Shown here: piece by piece, positions 8,619 to 16,874 of the stretch
Position numbering within the stretch: position 1 is the first letter of the stretch
How the letters are laid out: each line of letters begins with the position of its first letter
Assembly (NCBI RefSeq): GCF_000308595.1
Contig: NZ_BAGA01000182.1
Span: 1 to 64,000 of the forward strand
Direction of reading: 5' to 3'
Origin: Nocardia higoensis NBRC 100133
GTDB taxonomy: Bacteria > Actinomycetota > Actinomycetes > Mycobacteriales > Mycobacteriaceae
Length of the DNA stretch: 64,000 nucleotides
Notes under the pieces: generated by a model
What the model saw: only the letters and a program-made list of their open reading frames with translations
What the model was told of the DNA's origin: nothing
Database searches by the model: none
Made by a program: the position numbers and the translations under genes

Positions 8619-9328
8619 ACTTCTCCCAAGTAGGCCGCGAGCACCGTCTCGTCGGTACGGATCACCGAGGGCGGGCCGGACGCGATGACCTTGCCCAGGT
8701 CGAGCACGAACACCTCGTCGCAGACGTTCATCACCAGGTCCATGTCGTGTTCGACGAGCAGCACCGCGGTGCCCTCGTGCGCCAGGGAACGCAGCAACTC
8801 GGCGAAACGCGCTGTCTCGGTGTGGTCCTGGCCTGCGGCGGGCTCGTCGAGCAGCAACAGCCCGGGGCGCGCGGCGATGGCGCGGGCCACCTCGACCAGC
8901 CGGGCCAGACCGGTGGGCAGGGTGTCGGTGGTGGAATCGGCGACGGCGTGCAGGTCGAGGCGGTCGATGATGTCGGCGACGATCGCGTCCGCGCGGCGAC
9001 GCTGCGGGCCGAGTTCGGCGGCGACGCGCAGGTTGTCGCGCACGCTCAACCGGCCGAAGAGTTCGAGCCGCTGGAAGGTGCGGGCGAGCCCACGCTTGGC
9101 ACGCTTGGTCGGGTTGAGACGGGTCACGTCGCGGCCGTCGAGCACAACCCGGCCGGTTGTCGGCTTGCGCAGTCCGCTGACCACGTCGAACAGCGTCGAT
9201 TTCCCCGCGCCGTTGGGCCCGATGAGTCCGGTCACCGCCCCGCGTTCGGCGTGCAGACCCGCGCCGTCGAGTGCCCGGTTGCCGCCGAATACGACGGTGA
9301 CGTCGTCAACGTGTAGCAGTGAGCCCAC
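8615..9328 (-). CDS. livG: ABC transporter ATPase, LivG type
   Basis: 237-residue ATPase. Walker A is GPNGAGKST, the Walker B region is LLLLDEPAAGQ, and the switch histidine is in VLLVEHDMDLVM. The signature region TLPTGLARLVEVARA is degenerate compared with LSGGQ, as often seen in LivG proteins. An open frame runs upstream to 9376, but the GTG at 9328 has a perfect AGGAGG about eight bases before it and begins GSLLHVDDVTVVFGG, so this start is preferred. It then overlaps the permease stop by 23 bases. It forms the ATPase pair with the LivF-type subunit. Confidence 0.92.
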   Translation of the reverse strand: MGSLLHVDDVTVVFGGNRALDGAGLHAERGAVTGLIGPNGAGKSTLFDVVSGLRKPTTGRVVLDGRDVTRLNPTKRAKRGLARTFQRLELFGRLSVRDNLRVAAELGPQRRRADAIVADIIDRLDLHAVADSTTDTLPTGLARLVEVARAIAARPGLLLLDEPAAGQDHTETARFAELLRSLAHEGTAVLLVEHDMDLVMNVCDEVFVLDLGKVIASGPPSVIRTDETVLAAYLGEV

Positions 9329-11441
9329 GATCGAGCACCTCCTCGTCCTCGGGACGCCACGGGGTGCGCACGCCAAGCCACTCCACCGGCACTGGCTCGT
9401 CCGCGGTCACCTCCGCCGACTGCGCTCTCGACCGTCGCCCGTGCCCGATCCGCCCGGCCACCGCGGCGATCACCAGGCCGAGGCAGAACCCCCAGCCGTC
9501 GATCACGTCGAGCAGCCGCAGCCCCCACAGCGCCAGGGTCACCACGATCAGCACGGGCGCGACCACCCGGTCCCGCAACATCGGCACCCAGCCCTCCCGC
9601 AGCGAATGCAATGCGCCGGTGCGCAGTACGCCGCCACCGAACGCGATACCGCCGGCCGCCGGAAGCACCTGCGCCAGGTTGTGCAAGGCGGGCCACAGCG
9701 CCGGAATGACGTTCAGCGGACCGGCGAAGACCGCGCCGGTGAACATGCCCGCGCCGACCGAACCCACACCGGCGATGACGACGATGAGGAAGATCGGCAG
9801 TCCTGCGACGAAGTTGAACTGCTCGGCGGTCACGGCCTGCAGTTGCATGCCGTAGAGCGCGCCACCCAGTCCGGCGATGGCCGCCGACAGCGCGAACACC
9901 AGCACCCGGCCTGCCATCGGATTGCCGCCGAGTGTCGCGTACGCGGCCTCGCTGTCGCGCAGGGCGATCAGGCGACGCCCGAACCGGCTGCGTCGCAACC
10001 ACACCACGGCGAGACCGGCCAGCGCCAGGCACACCGAGGCGAAGACCGTCACCTCGGCGGTGCTGTCGAGCTGCCGGCCGAACAGGTCGGGCCCGACGAG
10101 CGAGACCGAGCCCTGCTCGAACAACGAGATGCGGACACCCAGGATCTCGAAGGAGGGCAGGGTGAAGATCCAGCGATCGAGCACGACCGCGAACGCCGCC
10201 GTCGCCAGCGCCATGTACACACCGGACAGGCGCAGGGCGGGCACGGCGATCACCGCGCCGACCGCGCCGGCGATCAACATGGCCACCGGTATCGCCCACC
10301 ATTGGCCGTCCGGCCCGAGATGGCCGTAGGCCACCGCGCCGACGCCCGCGATGCTCAACTGGCACAGCGAGATCTGACCTGCCAAGCCCACCAGCGGCAC
10401 GAAGGACAAGCCGATCACACCCCAGGCGAACATGGCGCCGTAGGTGATCAGGTCCGATTCGCTGAGCATGCTCGCCAGCATCAGGCCGACCACCACGATC
10501 ACCGCCGCGAAGGCCAGCGATCCGCCGCGCGTGGGCAACGGCACCGGGTTCACCTTGGTGTCGCGGCGGCGCAGCCGGCCGTGCGGGAAGATCAGCAGCG
10601 CGAGGAACAGCAGCAGCGCGGGCGCGGCCAGCCGCAGACCGGGCAGGTAGTCGTTCTGCGGGAGATAACCGGTCAGGTAACTCTCCAGGCAGCCCACCAC
10701 GATCGCCCCGACGAACACCATCGGCAGGTTCTTCAGCCGGCCGAAGATCGCCGCGGTGTAGGCGCTGACGATGAGCAGCGAGAGCTGGGCGGCGTCCAGA
10801 GCCACCATCGGGGCGATGAGGATGCCGCCGATCGTGGCCAGCTCGATACCCAGGATCCAGGCCACCGTGTCGGCCCGGCGCGGATCGGCGCCGGTGAGCC
10901 CGACCAGCGCCTGATCGTCGACGGTCGCGCGCATCTCCACACCGGAGCGCGTGCGGTACAACAGGATTCGCAGTCCGATGGCCACGGCCACCGCCACCGC
11001 CATGGTGAGTGCCTGGTGTCCGGTGATGGTCACCGGTCCCAGATCGATCGGCGCGGAATCGGCGAAGAACTTCGGCAGCGCGCGCGCCTTGTTGGGATCC
11101 CAGATCCAGCGCGCCATCACGATCAGGCCGCTCAGTATCGCGACGGTCATGACGAGCTTCTCGGCATCGCCCATCTGCTGGGTCGGGGCGAGCGCCTTGG
11201 CGAACAGCACGCCGAACACGGGCGCGAAGACCAGCAGGACCACCGCCAGCGCGGGCAGCACCGGCCAGCCCCACCCGATGGTGAACTGCCAGTACACGAA
11301 CGCCGAGACCATGCCCGCCGCGCCGTGCGCGAAGTTGAACACACCGGTGGTCGTGTACGTCAGCACCAGACCGCTGCCGATCACGGCGTAGATCGCGGCG
11401 GTGCTCAGGCCGACGATCCCGAAGGCGAGGAACTGCTCCAT
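9306..11441 (-). CDS. fused LivH-LivM ABC permease
   Basis: 711-residue integral membrane protein that joins both permease halves of a LIV-type importer. Residues 1 to about 300 are LivH-like (AAIYAVIGSGLVLTYTTTGV, NFAHGAAGM). Residues about 310 to 640 are LivM-like (AGQISLCQLSIAGVGA, ALRLSGVYMALAT). The C-terminal 50 residues are a polar cytoplasmic tail. Many hydrophobic segments are seen in each half. Separate livH and livM genes exist in the second importer of this window (23356-25295), so fusion is specific to this system. The start ATG lies 16 bases after the receptor stop. Confidence 0.93.
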   Translation of the reverse strand: MEQFLAFGIVGLSTAAIYAVIGSGLVLTYTTTGVFNFAHGAAGMVSAFVYWQFTIGWGWPVLPALAVVLLVFAPVFGVLFAKALAPTQQMGDAEKLVMTVAILSGLIVMARWIWDPNKARALPKFFADSAPIDLGPVTITGHQALTMAVAVAVAIGLRILLYRTRSGVEMRATVDDQALVGLTGADPRRADTVAWILGIELATIGGILIAPMVALDAAQLSLLIVSAYTAAIFGRLKNLPMVFVGAIVVGCLESYLTGYLPQNDYLPGLRLAAPALLLFLALLIFPHGRLRRRDTKVNPVPLPTRGGSLAFAAVIVVVGLMLASMLSESDLITYGAMFAWGVIGLSFVPLVGLAGQISLCQLSIAGVGAVAYGHLGPDGQWWAIPVAMLIAGAVGAVIAVPALRLSGVYMALATAAFAVVLDRWIFTLPSFEILGVRISLFEQGSVSLVGPDLFGRQLDSTAEVTVFASVCLALAGLAVVWLRRSRFGRRLIALRDSEAAYATLGGNPMAGRVLVFALSAAIAGLGGALYGMQLQAVTAEQFNFVAGLPIFLIVVIAGVGSVGAGMFTGAVFAGPLNVIPALWPALHNLAQVLPAAGGIAFGGGVLRTGALHSLREGWVPMLRDRVVAPVLIVVTLALWGLRLLDVIDGWGFCLGLVIAAVAGRIGHGRRSRAQSAEVTADEPVPVEWLGVRTPWRPEDEEVLDRGLTATR

Positions 11442-11457
11442 CAGCGCGCCCGCCCCG

Positions 11458-12831
11458 TCATTCCAGGTCGTCGATGGTCTTGCCGACGTCGGCCAGCGTG
11501 AGCGGCGCGCCGACCTCGGTGGCGTAGCGGTACGGAGTCACCCCGCAGCGGAACACGCCGTCGGTGGCGCCGAAGTCCACCGCCCGCCAGCCCTCCGGGG
11601 TCGCCTTCTGCACGTTGAAGCAGCGCGGCTGATCCGACAGGGGCTTGGACAGATCCACCGGCGCGAGCAGGCCGCCGCCGGTCCACGCCGTCTCCTTCCG
11701 CGCGTTCTCGAACACGCACGCGCGGGTCAGCTGATCACCGCAGGCGGTGGCCGACTCGGCGAACAGCACCCACGCCTGGAATGCCTTGAGCGCGGGGAAG
11801 GTGATCGCGGCGTCGGGGGCGTAGCGCTCGTAGAGATCGAGCACCTGCTGCACGGCGGGCACCCGGTCGGCGGCGTCGAGGGGAGCGATGCCGCTGAGAT
11901 CGGCGTAGTTGTTCTGCGCGTTCAGCGAACTCGCGGCCAGCTCGATGAACTCGGGGTTGTAGGCGTTGGCGTTGGCATCGATCCAGTCCAGCTCGTAGTT
12001 CATCCCGGTGAGGACTTCTTCGAGCTTGGCCAGACTGCGGAAGTCACCGAAGAAGATCAGGCCGCGCACGTTCTTGGACTTGATCGCCTGCGCGTAGGGA
12101 GTCCAGTCGGCGACGCCGGAGGCGGGATAGAGCTCGTCGTAGACGATCTGCGCGCCGGCGGCCCGCAGCGACTCGACCATCTTGGGACCCATCGCCTTGG
12201 TCACCGGCGAGTCACCGTTGATGATGCCGATGGCCTGGGCGGAGTCCGGGTGTGCGTCCGTTATCAGCCACTGCTGGAAACCCGTGTACGGGTTGACGTT
12301 CTCGGCCGCCGAGGCGCCGACCGCCAGCTGCAGGTCCGAGCCGATATTGGCGATCTGCGCGACCTGACCGGGGAATTCCGGCAGCAGGCACGACAGCCGG
12401 TCCTTGACCCCGAGCCCGTCGAGCGCCGAACCGCCGCCGACCAGGAAGAAGTCCTCGCGACAGGCGTCGAGCATGCGCTGACGGACCTCGGTGAGCTTCG
12501 AGTCGCGGATCTCGTAGGTCAGGGTGCGCCCGTTGATACCGCCCGCCTCGTTGCACCAGGAGGTGAACACCTTGGCCGCGGCATCGAATTCGGGATTCTT
12601 GGTGAAGCCCATGTCGGAGAAGACGCCGACCTGGATCCGGGTGTCGGTGACGCCCTGCGCGGTCGCGCCCTTCGCATCGCCCGGCCCGCAGATGCCGGAC
12701 AGGTCACCGAAATCGCCGGAGACCGTCGCGGCGGGCCCCGCTTCGGCCTCGGTCGAGCCGCCCTCCCGCCCGCAGCCTGCCACGACCAGCGCGGCAGCCA
12801 TCAGCGCGACGAGTATTCGCTGAGATCTCAC
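11458..12831 (-). CDS. ABC transporter substrate-binding lipoprotein (LIV type)
   Basis: 457-residue periplasmic-binding-protein-fold receptor. The GTG at 12831 follows GGAGGA and starts a lipoprotein signal (SQRILVALMAAALVVAGC), with the lipobox cysteine near residue 20. The frame continues upstream, but the added residues would spoil the signal peptide. The mature part fits the Leu/Ile/Val-binding class (DTRIQVGVFSDMGF, WCNEAGGINGRTLTYE). It is the first gene of the importer operon and is divergent from the Rieske operon, sharing a 250-base control region with the 13054-13068 palindrome. A clear paralog is cut by the right edge at 63495-64000. Confidence 0.93.
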   Translation of the reverse strand: MRSQRILVALMAAALVVAGCGREGGSTEAEAGPAATVSGDFGDLSGICGPGDAKGATAQGVTDTRIQVGVFSDMGFTKNPEFDAAAKVFTSWCNEAGGINGRTLTYEIRDSKLTEVRQRMLDACREDFFLVGGGSALDGLGVKDRLSCLLPEFPGQVAQIANIGSDLQLAVGASAAENVNPYTGFQQWLITDAHPDSAQAIGIINGDSPVTKAMGPKMVESLRAAGAQIVYDELYPASGVADWTPYAQAIKSKNVRGLIFFGDFRSLAKLEEVLTGMNYELDWIDANANAYNPEFIELAASSLNAQNNYADLSGIAPLDAADRVPAVQQVLDLYERYAPDAAITFPALKAFQAWVLFAESATACGDQLTRACVFENARKETAWTGGGLLAPVDLSKPLSDQPRCFNVQKATPEGWRAVDFGATDGVFRCGVTPYRYATEVGAPLTLADVGKTIDDLE

Positions 12832-13010
12832 CTGTTCCTCCTCCGCGGCCCGCGCCCGACGCCACCGCTTCACGGAAACTATCCTCTCAGATTCGGAGAA
12901 TCAATAGCCCACTTTCGTAGAGCAATGTGTCCACGCATCGAAGGTCCGAGGCCACCGGCGTGGCCACCGGTAGCCGGCGTCCGCGCGCATCCGCCCACGT
13001 CGTTCTCACG

Positions 13011-13046
13011 TTGACACTCGCCGCCAGGCGTGAAAATCTATTGTTC
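13011..13046 (+). promoter_or_regulatory. candidate sigma-70 promoter of the Rieske operon
   Basis: TTGACA at 13011-13016 matches the -35 consensus. It is followed 17-18 bases later by AAATCTATT, a weak -10 region. The predicted start of transcription falls close to the GAGAATCAGATTCTC palindrome at 13054-13068, where a bound repressor would block initiation. The gap between the divergent operons (12832-13081) otherwise holds a lone GAGAAT half-site at 12896-12901. Confidence 0.45.
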
Positions 13047-13053
13047 AGTTTAT

Positions 13054-13068
13054 GAGAATCAGATTCTC
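13054..13068. promoter_or_regulatory. operator palindrome GAGAAT-N3-ATTCTC (site 1)
   Basis: The sequence GAGAATCAGATTCTC is a perfect inverted repeat (7 bases each side of one central base). It ends 13 bases before the ATG of the carboxymuconolactone-decarboxylase gene and just upstream of its AGGAGG. The same arrangement recurs at four other promoter gaps in the window, so it is read as the operator of a common regulator, probably TetR-type. Confidence 0.8.
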
Positions 13069-13081
13069 CTAGGAGGTGTCG

Positions 13082-13600
13082 ATGCGGCTGCCACCGCTGC
13101 CTGCCGACGAATGGGACGACCGCAGTCGCCAAGCCCTGCGCGCACTGCTGCCGCGCGCCCGCCAGAATCCCGAGGGCGCGGGCCCGGCGATGTCGACGAT
13201 GGTGCGGCACCCCGATCTCGTCGAGGCGTTCCTGCAATTCGGTGTGTATCTGCTGTTCCGCTCGACCCTGCCGGCCCGGCTGCGCGAACTGGCGGTGCTG
13301 CGGGTGGCCCATCGCGCACACTGCGCCTACGAGTGGGAGCACCATCTCGAGATCGCCGAGCAATCCGGGCTCGACGCCGACGACATCACCGCCATCCGGC
13401 TCGGCCGCAGCACGGACCCCTTCGATCAGACGGTGCTCACCGCCGTCGACGAACTCGCCGAACACACCACCTTGACCGATGCCACCTGGGCCGCGTTGCG
13501 CGAACACCTCGACGAGCGGCAGGCGATGGACTTCGTCTTCACCGTCGGCGGCTACACCACCATGGCCATGGCCTTCAACACCTTCGGCGTCAAGCCCTAG
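13082..13600 (+). CDS. carboxymuconolactone decarboxylase (AhpD-like) family protein
   Basis: 172-residue small helical protein. The family core is LPARLRELAVLRVAHRA followed by CAYEWEHHLEIAEQ, in which only one cysteine of the AhpD CxxC pair is present. A peroxiredoxin-reductase role is therefore unlikely, and a lyase or isomerase role like that of gamma-carboxymuconolactone decarboxylase is more plausible. The ATG at 13082 is preferred over the GTG at 13076 because AGGAGG (13071-13076) is then at proper spacing. First gene of the plus-strand Rieske operon, directly behind operator site 1. Its reaction in the pathway is unknown. Confidence 0.9.
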   Translation: MRLPPLPADEWDDRSRQALRALLPRARQNPEGAGPAMSTMVRHPDLVEAFLQFGVYLLFRSTLPARLRELAVLRVAHRAHCAYEWEHHLEIAEQSGLDADDITAIRLGRSTDPFDQTVLTAVDELAEHTTLTDATWAALREHLDERQAMDFVFTVGGYTTMAMAFNTFGVKP

Positions 13601-13632
13601 GCCGCAGGCCACTCAGCACGAAAGGTACTGCC

Positions 13633-14898
13633 TTGCCCCACTTCGCCAAACCAGCCGCGGGTAGCTGGACGCAGAACTACCCGGAACTGGGCACCGATCC
13701 GGTCGACTACACCGATTCCATCGACCCGGCCTTCTACGAGGACGAACGCAACGCGATCTTCCGCAAGAGCTGGCTCAATGTCGGCCGGGTGAACAAGCTG
13801 CCCAAGACCGGCAGCTACTTCACCAAAGAGCTGGCCTGCGTGGGCACCTCGCTCATCATCGTCAAAGACAAGGCAGGCGTGGTCCGCGCCTTCCACAACA
13901 TCTGCCGTCACCGCGGCAACAAGCTCGTCTGGGACGACTTCCCCAACGAGGAGACCGCGGGTACCTGCAGGCAGTTCACCTGCAAGTACCACGCCTGGCG
14001 CTACGGCCTGGAAGGCGACCTGACCTTCGTCCAGCAGGAGGGTGAGTTCTTCGACCTGGACAAGAGCAAGTTCGGTCTCAAGCCGGTGCGCTGTGAGCTC
14101 TGGGAAGGCTTCATCTTCGTCAACCTCGACGACAACGCCAAGCCGCTGACCGAGTACCTGGGTCCGATGATGAAGGGCCTCGAGGGCTATCCCTTCGCCG
14201 AGATGAGCGAGGTCTACAGCTACCGGGCCGAGATCGGCTCGAACTGGAAGCTGTTCATCGACGCCTTCGCCGAGTTCTATCACGCGCCGGTGCTGCACCA
14301 GAAGCAGGCGGTCAAGGACGAGGCCGACAAACTCGCCGGTTACGGCTTCGAGGCGCTGCACTACGAGATCGCCGCACCGCATTCGATGGTGTCCTCCTGG
14401 GGCGGTATGGCCCCGCCGAGGGACCCGATGATGGTCAAGCCGCTCGAGCGCGAGCTGCGCAGTGGCCTGTTCGGCCCGTGGGACCGTCCCGACATCGAAG
14501 GGCTCGACCCACTGCCGCCCGGCCTCAATCCCGCGGGCCACAAGGCCTGGGGCGTGGACGAATTCGAGATCTTCCCGAACTTCTCGCTGCTGTTCTGGGC
14601 GCCCGGCTGGTTCCTGACCTACCACTACTGGCCGACGGCCGTGGACCGCCACATCTTCGAGGCGAACCTGTACTTCGTGCCCGCGCGCACTGCCCGCGAG
14701 CGGCTCGCCCAGGAACTGGCCGCGGTGACCTTCAAGGAGTACGCGCTCCAGGACGCGAACACCCTCGAGGCAACCCAGACCATGATCGCGACCCGGGAGA
14801 TCACCGACTTCCCGCTCAACGATCAGGAGATCCTGCTCCGCCACCTGCACAAGACCGCCCAGAAGATCGTCGAGGAGTACCGCGATGGCAACAACTGA
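13633..14898 (+). CDS. Rieske non-heme iron oxygenase, catalytic subunit
   Basis: 421-residue terminal oxygenase. The Rieske cluster ligands are C91 and H93 (CRHRG) and C117 and H120 (CKYHAW). The mononuclear iron ligands are H217 and H222 in EFYHAPVLH. It would hydroxylate a ring or open a C-H or C-O bond using electrons from a reductase. The start is a TTG with AAAGG eight bases upstream, giving the N-terminus PHFAKPAAGSWTQNYPELG; no nearer ATG or GTG fits. No reductase is in this operon. The best candidate is the FAD/2Fe-2S protein at 54014-55051, which shares the same operator motif. Substrate class (aromatic, steroid-like, terpenoid) cannot be decided. Confidence 0.92.
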   Translation: MPHFAKPAAGSWTQNYPELGTDPVDYTDSIDPAFYEDERNAIFRKSWLNVGRVNKLPKTGSYFTKELACVGTSLIIVKDKAGVVRAFHNICRHRGNKLVWDDFPNEETAGTCRQFTCKYHAWRYGLEGDLTFVQQEGEFFDLDKSKFGLKPVRCELWEGFIFVNLDDNAKPLTEYLGPMMKGLEGYPFAEMSEVYSYRAEIGSNWKLFIDAFAEFYHAPVLHQKQAVKDEADKLAGYGFEALHYEIAAPHSMVSSWGGMAPPRDPMMVKPLERELRSGLFGPWDRPDIEGLDPLPPGLNPAGHKAWGVDEFEIFPNFSLLFWAPGWFLTYHYWPTAVDRHIFEANLYFVPARTARERLAQELAAVTFKEYALQDANTLEATQTMIATREITDFPLNDQEILLRHLHKTAQKIVEEYRDGNN

Positions 14899-15247
14899 CC
14901 AGTCCCGGCCCGACCAGTCCAAGCCGTTGCCGGCCGAGTTCGCCGATCTGCAGAAGTTCGCCGGCTGGATCCTGGCCACCGAGCCCGAGCGCTACGCCAA
15001 GCGGCTGGCCTCGTCGATGGACGAGATGCAGGAGTTGTACGACACGGTCTTCCCGCGGTTGCAGGCGGCGCTGGACTTCATCGACAGCAAGTACGACTGG
15101 AACGATCTGCCCGACGAGGGCCGTCACCTGTTCCACCTGCTCCAGTCGCTGGTGATGGTGTCCTTCCCGATCGAGGTGTGGAAACAGGCGCGGGTACCCG
15201 ATTCCGGCGCGGCATATCTCGATGTCGTTCGCGAACCGGTGGTCTGA
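14885..15247 (+). CDS. small protein coupled to the Rieske oxygenase
   Basis: 120-residue acidic, helical, soluble protein (LPAEFADLQKFAGWILATE, MDEMQELYDTVFPRL). It overlaps the oxygenase stop by 14 bases and has GAGGAG before its ATG, so the two are translated together. It lacks cysteines for a ferredoxin and does not look like the beta subunit of ring-hydroxylating dioxygenases (no cystatin-like fold length). I do not recognise the family. An assembly or accessory role for the oxygenase is inferred only from coupling. Confidence 0.8.
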   Translation: MATTDQSRPDQSKPLPAEFADLQKFAGWILATEPERYAKRLASSMDEMQELYDTVFPRLQAALDFIDSKYDWNDLPDEGRHLFHLLQSLVMVSFPIEVWKQARVPDSGAAYLDVVREPVV

Positions 15248-15250
15248 GCG

Positions 15251-16468
15251 ATGTCGGCGCTGACGCTGCGGGCGGCCGGGCTGCTCGATGTCGACTCCGG
15301 CGAGATCGAGCGGCCGGGCGTCCTGCGGATCGACGGCGACCGCATCGTCGGCGTCGGCGGCCCGGTGGAGGGGGAAGTCGTCGATCTGGGCGATGTGGTC
15401 CTGCTGCCGGGGCTGATGGACATGGAGGTCAACCTCCTGATGGGCGGGCGCGGGGAGACCGGGCTCGCCTCCAGCGTGACCGATGATCCGGCGCTGCGGG
15501 TGCTGCGCGCGGTCGGCAATGCCCGCCGCACGCTGCGCGCCGGATTCACCACTGTGCGCAACCTCGGCCTGTTCGTGAAGACGGGTGGCTACCTGCTCGA
15601 CGTGGCGCTCGGCAAGGCCATCGACGCCGGGTGGATCGAGGGTCCGCGCATCGTGCCCGCCGGCCACGCCATCACGCCCACCGGCGGGCACCTGGACCCG
15701 ACCATGTTCTCGGCCTTCGCGCCCGACGTGCTGAAGCTGACCCTCGAGGAGGGCATCGCCAACGGCGTGGACGAGGTCCGCAAAGCCGTGCGCTACCAGA
15801 TCAAGCACGGCGCTCAGCTGATCAAGATCTGCGTCTCCGGCGGTGTCATGTCCCTCACGGGAGCGCCGGGCGCACAACATTATTCGGACGAGGAACTGCG
15901 CGCCATCGTCGACGAGGCGCACCGGCGCGGGCTCAAGGTCGCCGCCCACACCCACGGCGCCGAAGCCGTCGCGCACGCCGTCGCGGCCGGCATCGACTGC
16001 ATCGAGCACGGCTTCCTCATCGACGACGCCGCCATCGACCTGATGGTCGAGAACGGCACCTGGCTGGTGCCGACCACCCGGCTGGCCGACGCGATGGACG
16101 TCTCCAAAGCCGATCCGGCCCTGCAGGCCAAGGCGGCCCTCATGTTCCCCAAGGCTCGCACCTCCGTGCTCGCCGCGTACAAAGCGGGCGTGAAGATCGC
16201 CGTCGGCACCGACGCGCCCGCCATCCCGCACGGCCGCAATGCCGACGAACTCGTCGCGCTGGTCGAACGCGGATTGCCGCCGGTGGACGTGTTGCGCGCG
16301 GCCACGATTCGCGGCGCGGAACTCATCGGCGTCACCGACCGCGGCCGCCTGGCCGAAGGTCAGCTCGCCGATGTCATCGCCGTCCCCGGTGACCCGCTCG
16401 ACGACATCACGGTGACCAGGGATGTGCGCTTCGTGATGAAAGGCGGAAAAATCCATGTCCAGAAGTGA
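15251..16468 (+). CDS. amidohydrolase-like protein with altered metal site
   Basis: 405-residue member of the imidazolonepropionase/prolidase branch of the amidohydrolase superfamily. The usual metal residues on later strands are present: K192 in LIKICVSGG, H233 in AAHTHGAE, H253 in IEHGF and D321 in GTDAPA. The HxH of strand 1, normally in GLIDMHVH, is replaced by E59 and N61 in GLMDMEVNLL. A normal binuclear site is therefore unlikely, and a mono-metal enzyme, lactonase-like reaction or non-catalytic role is possible. It starts 3 bases after the previous stop and overlaps the next gene by 14 bases, inside the Rieske operon. Confidence 0.88.
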   Translation: MSALTLRAAGLLDVDSGEIERPGVLRIDGDRIVGVGGPVEGEVVDLGDVVLLPGLMDMEVNLLMGGRGETGLASSVTDDPALRVLRAVGNARRTLRAGFTTVRNLGLFVKTGGYLLDVALGKAIDAGWIEGPRIVPAGHAITPTGGHLDPTMFSAFAPDVLKLTLEEGIANGVDEVRKAVRYQIKHGAQLIKICVSGGVMSLTGAPGAQHYSDEELRAIVDEAHRRGLKVAAHTHGAEAVAHAVAAGIDCIEHGFLIDDAAIDLMVENGTWLVPTTRLADAMDVSKADPALQAKAALMFPKARTSVLAAYKAGVKIAVGTDAPAIPHGRNADELVALVERGLPPVDVLRAATIRGAELIGVTDRGRLAEGQLADVIAVPGDPLDDITVTRDVRFVMKGGKIHVQK

Positions 16469-16871
16469 CGACCTGCTCGAGATCCAGCAGGTGCTGGCCC
16501 GCTACGCGGTGACCATCACCCAGGGCGACATCAAGGGCCTGATCGCGGTGTTCACCCCCGACGGCACCTACAGCGCCTTCGGCGACACCTACACCCTCGA
16601 CGTCTTCCCCGATCTGGTCGCCGCCGCCCCGAAAGGGCTGTTCCTCACCGGCATCCCGGTACTGGAGATCGACGGCGACACCGCCACCGGCACCCAGCCG
16701 CTGTGCTTCGTCGAGCACAGCACCCACGACATGCGTATCGGCTACTACACCGACACCCTCGAGCGCACTCCCGACGGCTGGCGGCTGAAGACCCGCCGGA
16801 TGACTTTCATCCGCCGCAACGGCGACCACGATTCGGGCATCCCGCACGCCTTCGAGCGCTCCGAGGCGTGA
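16455..16871 (+). CDS. SnoaL/NTF2-like fold protein
   Basis: 138-residue protein with the cone-shaped alpha+beta pattern of SnoaL-like proteins. An N-terminal helix pair (LLEIQQVLARYAVTITQGD) is followed by LIAVFTPDGTYSAFGDTY and then the long strands GYYTDTLERTPDGWRLKTRR. The family includes ketosteroid isomerases, dehydratases, hydrolases and cyclases of polycyclic or cyclic compounds. No unique catalytic pair can be assigned here. It overlaps the amidohydrolase by 14 bases and precedes the dehydrogenase pair by 3 bases, so it is firmly part of the operon. A role in isomerising or dehydrating a cyclic intermediate is plausible. Confidence 0.88.
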   Translation: MSRSDDLLEIQQVLARYAVTITQGDIKGLIAVFTPDGTYSAFGDTYTLDVFPDLVAAAPKGLFLTGIPVLEIDGDTATGTQPLCFVEHSTHDMRIGYYTDTLERTPDGWRLKTRRMTFIRRNGDHDSGIPHAFERSEA

Positions 16872-16874
16872 GCC

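Noticed and set aside
8685..11501. 938-codon open frame on the plus strand over the ABC genes
   Set aside because: It is a GC-driven shadow of the fused permease and LivG genes, with Arg/Gln/His-rich low-complexity composition and no family motif.
12891..12903. GATTC-GGA-GAATC repeat near the ABC receptor start as a full operator
   Set aside because: It holds a GAGAAT half-site, but the other half and the spacing do not match the consensus, so it is kept only as a possible half-site.
11401..13014. 537-codon plus-strand open frame opposite the ABC receptor
   Set aside because: It mirrors the receptor gene in another frame, has no motif and crosses the divergent control region.
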